From: Leptospirillum sp037442005
Lineage (GTDB): Bacteria > Nitrospirota > Leptospirillia > Leptospirillales > Leptospirillaceae
Length of the DNA: 7,109 nt
Direction: 5' to 3'
NCBI GenBank assembly: GCA_037442005.1
Contig: JBBIRA010000071.1
Location: 1-7,109, forward strand
Shown: piece by piece, positions 1-6,956 of the stretch
How positions within the stretch are numbered: the stretch's first letter is position 1
Layout of the letters: every line of letters begins with the position of its first letter
The notes under the pieces: model-generated
What the model saw: only the letters and a program-made list of their open reading frames with translations
What the model was told of the DNA's origin: nothing
Database searches by the model: none
Translations under genes and position numbers: made by a program

Positions 1-72
1 CCGATCAGGTCGCATTCCGAAAAGAGACATTCCGACAGATCAAGATCGGTGAGGTCCGCCCCTCGAAGGTCC
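1..72 (-). repeat. Start of pentapeptide-repeat domain
   Basis: Residues 591-614 of the DUF2169 protein read as successive five-residue units with Leu or Phe in the central position and Asp, Cys or Ser next to it (WDLRG, ADLTD, LDLSE, CLFSE, CDLIG), the A(D/N)LXX type. Only about five units are visible before the window ends. Confidence 0.8.
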
Positions 73-1844
73 CAGCGGGTGAAGTCTTTCCCGTGAGGCA
101 ATTCATCGAGGACCCACTGCCGGTTCCTGAGCGCCAGGACCGGATCCGGAGGTGGCGAGGCAAAGTGATGCACCGATTTTGACAGAAGATCCCCCTGCTC
201 CTGAGAAGAAACCCGGTCGGAGAGATGGTCGAGCCGGTCTTTTAGCCCGTCCCGGTTCAATGAGACCTCCGGATGGTCGTCAAGAGGATCTTTGGTGAGC
301 CAGGAGAGGAGCTCTTCCGGAATAGGACTGGCAGCCGCCTGATTCTTGGGAGGGGGCTGAGGACGTCTGCCGCGTCCGGTGTCGATGTTGGCCCTTTTTT
401 TCACCTCTTCAGGAAAGGAGTCCAATAGGTGATCGAGGCGGTCTTCGGGGGAAAGTTCCGGAGAGCCTGTCGGGCGATGTCGGGACAAGGCCTGTTCCAG
501 CTCCTCGATCGGGTTGGCGCCCGCGTTTTGCGCCAGGGCGTTTTTGATGTCGGCAATCTTTTGCCGGGCCACCTGAAGGTCGTTTCCGGCTCCGGCCAAA
601 TCCGAAGGGACCCCTTCAGGCTGAGAGGCAGCCGATTCCCGTTCCCTGATCTCATCCTCCACTCGCTGGAACATCCTCTCCCGGATCCGCTGACGGCGGT
701 CGTTTTCATCCGGTGGCAGCCGGGAAGCCTGGTAGCGCAGATTTCCCAGGTTGGCTTCGGGATCGTCGACCAAACGCTCGGGCAGAAGCGGTGTGTCGCT
801 GAACAGGTCGAAATCCCGGCCGGATCGGGCCATTCTCCGGTTCTGAAAATGTTTGTAATGGGCGACGGGTTTCACCTCTCCCGGATCTTCCGCCGCCAGA
901 AGAACGGTGATGATTTCGGAACCATCGTCTGTTTCGATCGGGATCGACCCCCGATGGACAATCACCCCGATTTCGAGATGGGGAAAGATCCAGACCGTTT
1001 CCGGAGCGAGGGGGACCTCCAGAAAGGAGCCGCCTACCGGCCCGGAGAGGGTGACGAAAGACCGAAGCCGAAGGGAGGGAAGGTGGCCCTTTAACCGGTC
1101 GTGCACCGGATGGAGCCCTTCTAGAACAAAGGATTCCCCCCCTGTCCAGGGGGTGGGGGCCCACTGATCCTCCGGGGCCTGATTGGTGAAGTGCCAGTCG
1201 GTGTTGGCGGGCATGGGGGGGAAATGTTTTCCATCGAGCTCCCCTGGTGCATATTGGCCGATTTTCAGAAATCGCTGGGGCCAGGTCACCGCCATCGGGC
1301 CGAATCCGGCCGGTTCGGGGCGGTCATCGATTGAGCGAACCGGTTGAGTCCGGGATTCAATATTGGGAAGGGGGATTGAGGAGTCGGGATTCCCGGCGAC
1401 CCATCCTTTTCCCAGAGGGTTTCGAGGGAACCCTTCTCCGCCGAACGCATTGTTGTAGATGATCGGGAGTTCGGTGAAGGGTTCGGGATCGGTCATGATC
1501 CGCTGTCCGGCTTTTTGCTCCCAGAACCGGTTTCCGACGACGTTTAAGGATTTCCGGATCGCTCCCACGGCGATGGAAACGGTTCTCCCGGCAATGGGCC
1601 GGTTGTCCGGCGCGAAACAGCGGGCCGACAGGAGAACCTCTCCTTGTTCCTTGGGCATGCCGTCATCAAAAATCGCCTCCGGGGGAAGTTCTCCGGCGAG
1701 TGTTTTCCACATATCGGTTTCCGGAACCGGTCGATCCGGCCGGTCGAAGTCGAAACAGACCAATCCGGTCAGGGCCAGATGGTTTCCGTTCCGGTTCAGG
1801 GTCCGGGAGAGAAATCCCAGCATCTGTGGCTTGATGACCTTCAT
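1..1844 (-). CDS. DUF2169 T6SS adaptor with C-terminal pentapeptide repeats (3' end missing)
   Basis: The frame is open from the ATG at 1844 to the left edge: 614 complete codons and no stop, so the C-terminus is outside the window. Residues 1 to about 330 are DUF2169: MKVIKPQMLGFLSRTL start, YNNAFGG at 130-136 followed by RNPLGKGW at 141-148, PAGFGPMAVTWPQR at 178-191, NQAPEDQ at 221-227 and EGLHP at 242-246, all family landmarks. DUF2169 proteins are cytoplasmic T6SS adaptors that help load PAAR-like (often DUF4150) effector tips onto VgrG. Residues 379-404 are a highly charged predicted helix, and about 420-485 is also helical. A proline-rich linker lies near 493-499 (RRPQPPP). From 588 the sequence becomes pentapeptide repeats: WDLRG, ADLTD, LDLSE, CLFSE, CDLIG. 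The repeats probably continue for many units as a right-handed beta-helix. Position after vgrG and the needle-like gene suggests it serves this spike. The cargo is unknown. Confidence 0.9.
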   Translation of the reverse strand, partial: MKVIKPQMLGFLSRTLNRNGNHLALTGLVCFDFDRPDRPVPETDMWKTLAGELPPEAIFDDGMPKEQGEVLLSARCFAPDNRPIAGRTVSIAVGAIRKSLNVVGNRFWEQKAGQRIMTDPEPFTELPIIYNNAFGGEGFPRNPLGKGWVAGNPDSSIPLPNIESRTQPVRSIDDRPEPAGFGPMAVTWPQRFLKIGQYAPGELDGKHFPPMPANTDWHFTNQAPEDQWAPTPWTGGESFVLEGLHPVHDRLKGHLPSLRLRSFVTLSGPVGGSFLEVPLAPETVWIFPHLEIGVIVHRGSIPIETDDGSEIITVLLAAEDPGEVKPVAHYKHFQNRRMARSGRDFDLFSDTPLLPERLVDDPEANLGNLRYQASRLPPDENDRRQRIRERMFQRVEDEIRERESAASQPEGVPSDLAGAGNDLQVARQKIADIKNALAQNAGANPIEELEQALSRHRPTGSPELSPEDRLDHLLDSFPEEVKKRANIDTGRGRRPQPPPKNQAAASPIPEELLSWLTKDPLDDHPEVSLNRDGLKDRLDHLSDRVSSQEQGDLLSKSVHHFASPPPDPVLALRNRQWVLDELPHGKDFTRWDLRGADLTDLDLSECLFSECDLI

Positions 1845-1935
1845 GGAAGCAGCCTCTCCTGAAGACTGTCGGGGGGTGTTCTAACGTCTGAGTGTTGAGG
1901 CAAGGCTCGCTTTTCCTTTCTGTCTCTTTCCCGGA
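1845..1935 (-). other. 91-base spacer between needle-like gene and DUF2169 gene
   Basis: The spacer carries the DUF2169 ribosome binding site at its left end. I find no convincing hairpin followed by a T-run on the minus strand and no clear -35/-10 pair, so transcription probably continues through it. It is the longest gene-free stretch in the window. Confidence 0.5.
1853..1860 (-). promoter_or_regulatory. Ribosome binding site of the DUF2169 gene
   Basis: AGGAGAGG on the minus strand lies eight bases before the ATG at 1844. It supports that start codon, which also gives the expected DUF2169 N-terminus without extra residues. Confidence 0.7.
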
Positions 1936-2745
1936 TCAGGTAAAGATGGTCATGGCCTTGTTGTAGATGGAGGTGGCCCCGTTGTGAATCGACGTTCCGG
2001 CACTTTTTAAATGGACCCCGACATCATCAAGCGCGACTCCCATGGTTTTGGCGGCCACCGGTGTGTTGGCGATCTGGGGGCCGTTGATCTGGGAGATGTT
2101 GACCCCTTCGATCAGCGTGGTATTGATCCCGAAAAACATCGTCAGGGCTCCGCCGATACAGGTTGTCGTAGCCAGTCCGACGGACATCAGGTTGTTCATG
2201 CCTCCCACCAGGGTGTTCATGCCTCCGCCGACGCCGGTATTGGAGGCCCCTCCCACCAGGGTATTGAAAGTTCCTCCGACGGTGGTGTTTCCCGTTCCGC
2301 CGATAACGGCATTAATGGACCCCTGGGTGATCGAGGTGGTGTTGCCGATCGACTCGGTATAAAAATTGCCCTGGGTAACGGTGTAGACATCCCCGTTGAT
2401 GGTATTGGTCTGGCTTTGCTGGTTGGTGGTAAAGGCGCCATTGGGACAGTTGACGGTGACATTGCCCTGTTGGGTATCAATGTGAATGCTGCCGTCATCT
2501 CGGGATCGGATGATGATCGCTCCATTTTGGGCGGAGATGAAAAAATTACCTTGTTTGCTGGCTATGGCATCCGGGGTGCCCCCGTTTCCGGGAGGAGTCG
2601 TTCCGATCGAAATATAGAGACCCTGACCGGCTTCAAAGACCAGATTGTTGGGGGTGGTCGTCTGGATCCCCGGCAAGCTGGAAACCGGATCGTTGCTTTC
2701 GTATTGCGCATTGCCCTGGTAGGGAGAAGATGAACTGCCTGACAT
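1936..2745 (-). CDS. Probable detached spike-needle protein with gp5-type octad beta-helix
   Basis: Encodes 269 residues; I do not recognise a named family. Residues 1-30 are polar and Ser/Gly-rich, with no signal peptide. Residues 63-104 are short beta strands separated by QGN, NGA or DDG turns every 9-10 residues (Gly66, 75, 85, 94, 103), like the strand-rich C-terminal part of VgrG. Residues 113-224 form fourteen octads with an invariant glycine at 118, 126 and so on to 222, usually two residues after Val/Ile/Thr, clearest in NTTVGGTF, NTLVGGAS, NTGVGGGM and NTLVGGMN (153-184). This fits the VxGxxxxx repeat of the phage T4 gp5 triple-stranded beta-helix. Residues 225-269 are a non-repetitive Gly/Ser/Ala tail ending MTIFT. 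No toxin motif, cysteine pair or membrane helix is seen. It lies 57 bases after the needle-less vgrG with a strong ribosome site. I infer that it forms a trimeric needle on the VgrG hub and possibly carries a PAAR-type tip. The fold is likely; the partner is inferred. Confidence 0.85.
   Translation of the reverse strand: MSGSSSSPYQGNAQYESNDPVSSLPGIQTTTPNNLVFEAGQGLYISIGTTPPGNGGTPDAIASKQGNFFISAQNGAIIIRSRDDGSIHIDTQQGNVTVNCPNGAFTTNQQSQTNTINGDVYTVTQGNFYTESIGNTTSITQGSINAVIGGTGNTTVGGTFNTLVGGASNTGVGGGMNTLVGGMNNLMSVGLATTTCIGGALTMFFGINTTLIEGVNISQINGPQIANTPVAAKTMGVALDDVGVHLKSAGTSIHNGATSIYNKAMTIFT
2074..2409 (-). repeat. Coding repeat: fourteen octads (VxGxxxxx type)
   Basis: This stretch encodes residues 113-224 of the 269-residue protein. 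Cut into eights, the sixth position is glycine in all fourteen units. The fourth is mostly Val, Ile or Thr, and the first is Asn in the central units. At DNA level the units have diverged, but the 14-base plus-strand string CCTCCCACCAGGGT occurs at 2201-2214 and again at 2249-2262, exactly 48 bases (two octads) apart. This points to growth by in-frame duplication. Confidence 0.85.
2434..2559 (-). repeat. Coding repeat: 9-10 residue beta-strand units
   Basis: This stretch encodes residues 63-104 of the same protein. Strands such as NFFIS, AIIIRS, SIHID and NVTVN alternate with turns QGN, NGA, DDG, QGN and NGA, and the turn glycines are 9 or 10 residues apart. The pattern is looser than the octads that follow. 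It looks like the stacked-strand region that precedes or forms the needle in VgrG-like proteins. Confidence 0.6.
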
Positions 2746-2751
2746 GGTTTT

Positions 2752-2758
2752 CTCCTTT
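2752..2758 (-). promoter_or_regulatory. Ribosome binding site of the needle-like gene
   Basis: AAAGGAG on the minus strand, six bases before the ATG at 2745, is a near-ideal Shine-Dalgarno site. It shows that the 269-residue protein is started independently rather than made only by readthrough from vgrG, whose frame it shares. Confidence 0.8.
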
Positions 2759-2802
2759 ACTGATTCAATGATTGTCTGGAAAAGGAACGGGTTGTCTCAC
2801 GA

Positions 2803-4308
2803 TCATGCATACCCCGCGTCGTTCAGGATGATCTTGTGGCCGCCGATCGAATGGATGACATTGCGTTCAGGGGACTGGTTGGTCACAAGGTTCCTGTGTT
2901 CGGAGTTGTGGACCGCACCGGTGATGACGGGCTGGTCCGGGTCTCCTCCGATAAAGGCCACAAGCACTTCAGTGTCGTGATGAAGCGGAAAGTGCATGCC
3001 GTTGTCGGCGCCGGCCAGGGGAGTGGAAAGCCGGACCCAGCCGGATCCCTTCTGGGGCCGCTTCTTTTCCAGGAGAAAGGGAAAACGGATCTTGTACTCC
3101 CCGTATTCGTTGACCTCCGCAAATTTTCCCGACCCTTCGGCTTCGATGAAGGCGGCAATGACTCCTGCGACCGAGGGTTTAGGTGTCATCCGTTCGGGCC
3201 GGAACTGGAGATCGGCCCGGATGGCGGTCAAGCGGCATTCATAATAGGTTTGCCGCTGGTAGCGGGGGTTTTTGACGTCGGTGCCCGACAGAAGCGTTGT
3301 AGCCTGGGAGCCTTCGTGGAGGACTTCCGTGACGAAGAACCGGCCGTTCGAAGTCTCCCGGAAGTGCTTCTGGACCGTGATGACAGAAGCCGCGCGGATG
3401 CCGGTGGCGGTGGCGGTCCCCTGGAAAACCTCCTTGCGGCAAAGAAATTCTTCGGCCCGGATCTTGGCCCGCTCCCGGGCTTCCTGCTGGGTCCGCAGAC
3501 TGTCGCCCGAAAACGTCACCGTTCCGACTCCTTCGGCCGAAACGACCTGGCGCTGTTCGATGGTCAGGCTGGATTTCCGGTAGTTGAAATCCAGGATGAC
3601 GACTTCTTTGGGGAGAAGACGGGTGTGGCTTGTCCACTCCTTCAAGGAGTCGTCGGTCAGGCCGATGTCGAGCTCGGCGGCCGGCCGGTAGGAAAGGGTC
3701 CGGCTCCAGGACGGCTGGGAGGCGCGGCTGTCGATCAGGGTCAGGACGTCCCGCTCTCCCTCATGGTCGATATAGTGGTAGATCCCGTTGTTTTCGGCAT
3801 GGCGGAAGAGAAAGTCCCGGTCGGTTTCCTGGTACTGGAAGAGGAACGACCGGGGACGGTATTGACCGGACAGATTGACGCGAAAATCCGTTCCGTTTCT
3901 AAATCCCTGTTGGTCGAGCAGCTGGCCAAAAATCTCGGGCAGGGTGTTTTCCCCGGTATAGACTTCTGATTTCAGGGTCGAGGAAAGCCGTTCGAACCGG
4001 GAGACGAAGACGACTTCGTAAAAGGTGAAGGCCCCGGCCTGATGCAGCGCGGAAAAGCGTTCGACCATTCCCCGGTATGGGGTCCGGGCTTCTTTTCCGT
4101 CCCGGAGCGACCCGATGGTGAAGGTGGCGTGGCGGTTCAAGATTTCTTCCGGGCTGTGGTCGCTCTTGTTTCCCAGAAGCGTCAGCGTGAACCGGAACAG
4201 CCGGCTGACCGCTTCGGTCCCGGCAAAGTCCACCACGGAAAACGTCGCCGGGGGAAGCCCTTCCACCTCGAAGAGAAAATGTTTTTGCCAAGCCTTTGAT
4301 TCCGCCAT
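2803..4308 (-). CDS. vgrG: VgrG/TssI spike protein, short form without C-terminal needle
   Basis: Encodes 501 residues of the VgrG family, the trimeric spike hub at the tip of the Hcp tube, equivalent to a phage gp27-gp5 fusion. The gp27-like part covers about 1-370, with family-typical stretches at 155-190 (FLFQYQETDRDFLFRHAE followed by GIYHYID) and a YYEC strand near 355. The gp5-type OB fold covers about 381-468: EVNEYGEYKIRFPF at 398-411, WVRLSTPLAG at 424-433, then DTEVLVAFIGGDPDQPVITG at 445-464. The protein then ends at 501, just after SIGGHKIILNDAGYA. In typical VgrGs this point leads into a long beta-strand region (DUF2345 or gp5 needle), usually giving about 600 residues or more, so the needle is absent here. 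No effector extension is present. The ATG lies two bases after the tssH stop, with a weak GGGGAA upstream, so translation is probably coupled. The next gene, in the same frame, may supply the missing needle (inference). Confidence 0.95.
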   Translation of the reverse strand: MAESKAWQKHFLFEVEGLPPATFSVVDFAGTEAVSRLFRFTLTLLGNKSDHSPEEILNRHATFTIGSLRDGKEARTPYRGMVERFSALHQAGAFTFYEVVFVSRFERLSSTLKSEVYTGENTLPEIFGQLLDQQGFRNGTDFRVNLSGQYRPRSFLFQYQETDRDFLFRHAENNGIYHYIDHEGERDVLTLIDSRASQPSWSRTLSYRPAAELDIGLTDDSLKEWTSHTRLLPKEVVILDFNYRKSSLTIEQRQVVSAEGVGTVTFSGDSLRTQQEARERAKIRAEEFLCRKEVFQGTATATGIRAASVITVQKHFRETSNGRFFVTEVLHEGSQATTLLSGTDVKNPRYQRQTYYECRLTAIRADLQFRPERMTPKPSVAGVIAAFIEAEGSGKFAEVNEYGEYKIRFPFLLEKKRPQKGSGWVRLSTPLAGADNGMHFPLHHDTEVLVAFIGGDPDQPVITGAVHNSEHRNLVTNQSPERNVIHSIGGHKIILNDAGYA

Positions 4309-4310
4309 GG

Positions 4311-6956
4311 TCAGTTCCCCGCGTTAGAAGTGGCCTGATCCGGACTGCCTGCGGTCTGGAACGCGAACGTCAGCTGTCCGTCTTTGAGATCGAGATGGAC
4401 TTCTTCCGGCATGGCTCCTTCGGCGAGCCGGGTCACCAGCTCTTTCGAGAGGACCGGCAGGATCCGGCTCTGGATCACATGGTCGATGTTCCGGGCGCCG
4501 GCATCCGAGACATCGCACAGGAGGGCGATGTGCGGGATGAGGGCCTCGCCGTAAGTCAGGGTCATGCGGTTGTTCTGTTTCATCGTCAGGATGAGCCGGT
4601 CAAGCTTTAACCGGACAATCTCGGCGAGGACATCGGCCGGGAAGGGGACGTAGGGCACGATGGTCATGCGCGCCAGAAGGGCCGGCTTGAAGTGGCGGGT
4701 GAGCGTCGGCCGGATCAGGTTCACCAGCTCTTCGGTTGTGGCGTCCGGATGGGTGGCGCCATGGTCGCTCAACAGCTCGGAGGCAAGGTTGCTGGTCAGG
4801 AAGATGACGGTGTTGGAAAAGTCGATCTCTTTCCCTTCGCCATCGGACAGGGTGCCTTTGTCGAAGACCTGGTAAAACAGGTTCAGGACATCCGGATGGG
4901 CTTTCTCGACCTCGTCCAGCAGAACGACCGAGTAGGGTCGCTGCCGGACGGCCTCGGTCAGGATCCCCCCTTCGCCGAACCCCACATATCCCGGTGGAGA
5001 GCCGATCAGGCGGCTGATATGGTGCTTTTCCTGGAACTCGCTCATGTTGACGGTGACCGTCGCTTTTTCATCGCCGAACAGGAGGTCGGCCACGGAAAGG
5101 GCCGTTTCGGTTTTGCCGACGCCGGACGGCCCCACCAGAAGAAAAATCCCGATGGGGTGTCTGGGGCTTTTGAGCCCCACCTGGGCATTCCGGATGATCT
5201 CCGCCACCTGCGAAAGTCCCGCGGACTGCCCCAGGATCCGGCGGTTCAGATTTTGTTCCAGGTTCCTGACGGTCTGGGCCTGTTCCCGGAGGACCTTTCC
5301 CAACGGAATGCCGGTCCAGTCGGAAACGACTTTGGCCACCGCTTCGGGGTCCACTTCGAACCGGACCATGGGGTGTTCTCCCTGGATTTGCCGGACAAGC
5401 GATTCCTGGGCTTTTAAAGAATCCCTCCACACCTCATCGGAGGTCTCCCGGTCCTCTTTCCCATACTGCGCGCGAAGGGCTAAAAAGGCGTCCACGGCCT
5501 CTTTTTCCTCCTGCCAGTGGGCCCGGGCTGTTTCGAGCTCCGTGGTGGCTTCTCCGATTTCCCGTTCGATGGCTCCGATCCGTTCCCCTGAGACCGGATG
5601 TCCGAACTGCAAATCCCGGGTCAGCCCGTTCTCCTCCCGTTTGAGCGACTGAATCCGGCGTTCGAGCGCTTCGACCGCTTCGGGCTTGGAAGAAAGAGAG
5701 ATCTTGACCCGGGCCGCGCTGGTATCCAACAGATCGATCGCCTTGTCGGGAAGCTTCCGGCCGATGATGTAGCGGTGGGAAAGCTCGGCGGCGGCCACCA
5801 GGGCATCGTCCCGGATGGCGATCTTGTGGACGGCCTCATAGTGATCCCGCAAGCCCCGGAGGATCAGGGTGGCGGTGTCGACGGTGGGCTCTTCCAGTTT
5901 GACCGGCTGGAACCGTCGCGCCAGCGCCGCGTCTTTTTCGAAGTATTTTTTGTACTCGGCCCAGGTGGTCGCGGCGATGGTCCGCAGTTCTCCCCGTGCC
6001 AGCGCCGGTTTCAGGAGGTTGGCCGCGTCGCCTCCTCCCTGGCTTCCCCCGGCCCCGATCAGGGTATGGGCTTCGTCGATAAACAGGATGATCGGAACGG
6101 GAGAGCTTTTGACCTCGTTAATGAGACTTTTCAGGCGGTTTTCAAATTCGCCCTTGACCCCGGCCCCCGCTTCGAGCGCGCCTAAGTCGAGCCCCAGCAG
6201 CCGGACTTTGGACAATGATTCGGGAACGTCTCCGGCGGTGATCCGGAGCGCCAGACTTTCGACCACCGCCGTTTTCCCGACACCCGGGTCGCCGACGCAG
6301 ATCGGATTGTTCTTTCGCCTCCGGGAAAGGATGTCGATGATCTGACGCACCTCGGTATCGCGGCCGAAGACCGGATCGATCTTGTTCTGTCGGGCTTTTT
6401 CGGTGAAGTCTTCGCAAAACCGGCCAATCGCCCCGCCCTCCCCGGCGTTGTCCTGCGCTTCTTGTCCGGCGGGTTGTGATTCTTCCAGCGATTCCCGGGT
6501 CCATTCGGAAAAATGGGACTGGAGGGCGTCTTTCCCGATCGCGGTCAGTGACGGGAGCGGCCGTCCGGAGGAAAAACTCCCGGGACGAGTGAGAAAAGCC
6601 TGAAGAAGGAGTCCCGACCGGATGGCCGTCTCGCCCCGGTTTAACGAGGTGATGACCCAGCTGTCCTGCAACAGTTCGACCAGAAGGGGGGAAAACACCG
6701 GCCGGCCCCCGTTTCCACAGCGGAAGTCGTCGATGGCGTCGGAGAGTTCCCGGCGCAGACGATCGGGGGGAACATGGCATGCGTCAAGGATCAGCATGAA
6801 GTCCGACCGTGGCTGCTCCAGAAGGGAGAACAGCAGATGTTCCGGGGTGATCTCATAGTGGGTTTTCGACAGACACAGACCGGCGGCCTGTTCGAGCGCC
6901 CGGGTCAGAAGCGGGTTCAACCGCCGGAACAGCGGTTTCAGATCGGCAATGATCAT
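4311..6956 (-). CDS. tssH: TssH/ClpV, T6SS sheath-recycling AAA+ ATPase
   Basis: Encodes 881 residues, the normal ClpV length. ClpV is a cytoplasmic hexameric ATPase that unfolds the contracted TssB/TssC sheath so its subunits can be reused. Domains in order: a Clp N-domain at about 1-150 (start MIIADLKPLFRRLNP, with THYEITPEHLL at 32-42); AAA-1 with Walker A GDPGVGKT at 222-229, Walker B LFIDEAH at 291-297 and the arginine pair in ALARRF at 345-349; a helical middle domain at about 415-525; AAA-2 with Walker A GPSGVGKT at 609-616, pore loop GYVGF at 656-660, Walker B VVLLDEVEKAH at 677-687 and sensor-2 GAR at 820-822. All catalytic motifs are intact. ClpV is distinguished from ClpB by the N-terminal sequence type and by the T6SS neighbours. 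The start is fixed by the family N-terminus, the ATGA overlap with tssG and a GGAG eight bases upstream. The C-terminal tail (SPDQATSNAGN) is unremarkable. Confidence 0.97.
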   Translation of the reverse strand: MIIADLKPLFRRLNPLLTRALEQAAGLCLSKTHYEITPEHLLFSLLEQPRSDFMLILDACHVPPDRLRRELSDAIDDFRCGNGGRPVFSPLLVELLQDSWVITSLNRGETAIRSGLLLQAFLTRPGSFSSGRPLPSLTAIGKDALQSHFSEWTRESLEESQPAGQEAQDNAGEGGAIGRFCEDFTEKARQNKIDPVFGRDTEVRQIIDILSRRRKNNPICVGDPGVGKTAVVESLALRITAGDVPESLSKVRLLGLDLGALEAGAGVKGEFENRLKSLINEVKSSPVPIILFIDEAHTLIGAGGSQGGGDAANLLKPALARGELRTIAATTWAEYKKYFEKDAALARRFQPVKLEEPTVDTATLILRGLRDHYEAVHKIAIRDDALVAAAELSHRYIIGRKLPDKAIDLLDTSAARVKISLSSKPEAVEALERRIQSLKREENGLTRDLQFGHPVSGERIGAIEREIGEATTELETARAHWQEEKEAVDAFLALRAQYGKEDRETSDEVWRDSLKAQESLVRQIQGEHPMVRFEVDPEAVAKVVSDWTGIPLGKVLREQAQTVRNLEQNLNRRILGQSAGLSQVAEIIRNAQVGLKSPRHPIGIFLLVGPSGVGKTETALSVADLLFGDEKATVTVNMSEFQEKHHISRLIGSPPGYVGFGEGGILTEAVRQRPYSVVLLDEVEKAHPDVLNLFYQVFDKGTLSDGEGKEIDFSNTVIFLTSNLASELLSDHGATHPDATTEELVNLIRPTLTRHFKPALLARMTIVPYVPFPADVLAEIVRLKLDRLILTMKQNNRMTLTYGEALIPHIALLCDVSDAGARNIDHVIQSRILPVLSKELVTRLAEGAMPEEVHLDLKDGQLTFAFQTAGSPDQATSNAGN

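Noticed and set aside
429..1094. A 221-codon plus-strand open frame near the left end
   Set aside because: It is antisense to the continuous DUF2169 frame, which has family motifs throughout.
1845..1935. A transcription terminator between the needle-like gene and the DUF2169 gene
   Set aside because: There is no stable GC-rich hairpin followed by a T-run on the minus strand. The pyrimidine-rich stretch near 1911-1930 on the plus strand is not preceded by a matching stem.
1936..2073. C-terminal tail of the needle-like protein as a toxin or membrane-inserting segment
   Set aside because: It is not hydrophobic enough for a membrane helix and shows no catalytic motif or paired immunity gene.
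2074..2409. Octad repeats as a trimeric autotransporter (YadA-like) adhesin head
   Set aside because: Those heads use repeats of about 14 residues, with a signal peptide and a C-terminal membrane anchor. Here the period is exactly 8, there is neither signal nor anchor, and the neighbours are T6SS spike genes.
2011..2733. A 240-codon plus-strand open frame with a repetitive translation
   Set aside because: It is the antisense shadow of the octad-repeat gene. Its apparent repeats only mirror the real ones.
2797..2805. The two in-frame TGA codons after vgrG as selenocysteine or programmed readthrough
   Set aside because: VgrGs have no known selenocysteine site, I see no clear stem-loop, two stops lie two codons apart, and the downstream gene has its own strong ribosome site.
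2836..3969. A 377-codon open frame on the plus strand opposite vgrG
   Set aside because: It lies wholly antisense to a well-supported VgrG and its translation shows no recognisable domain. Long antisense frames are common in GC-rich coding DNA.
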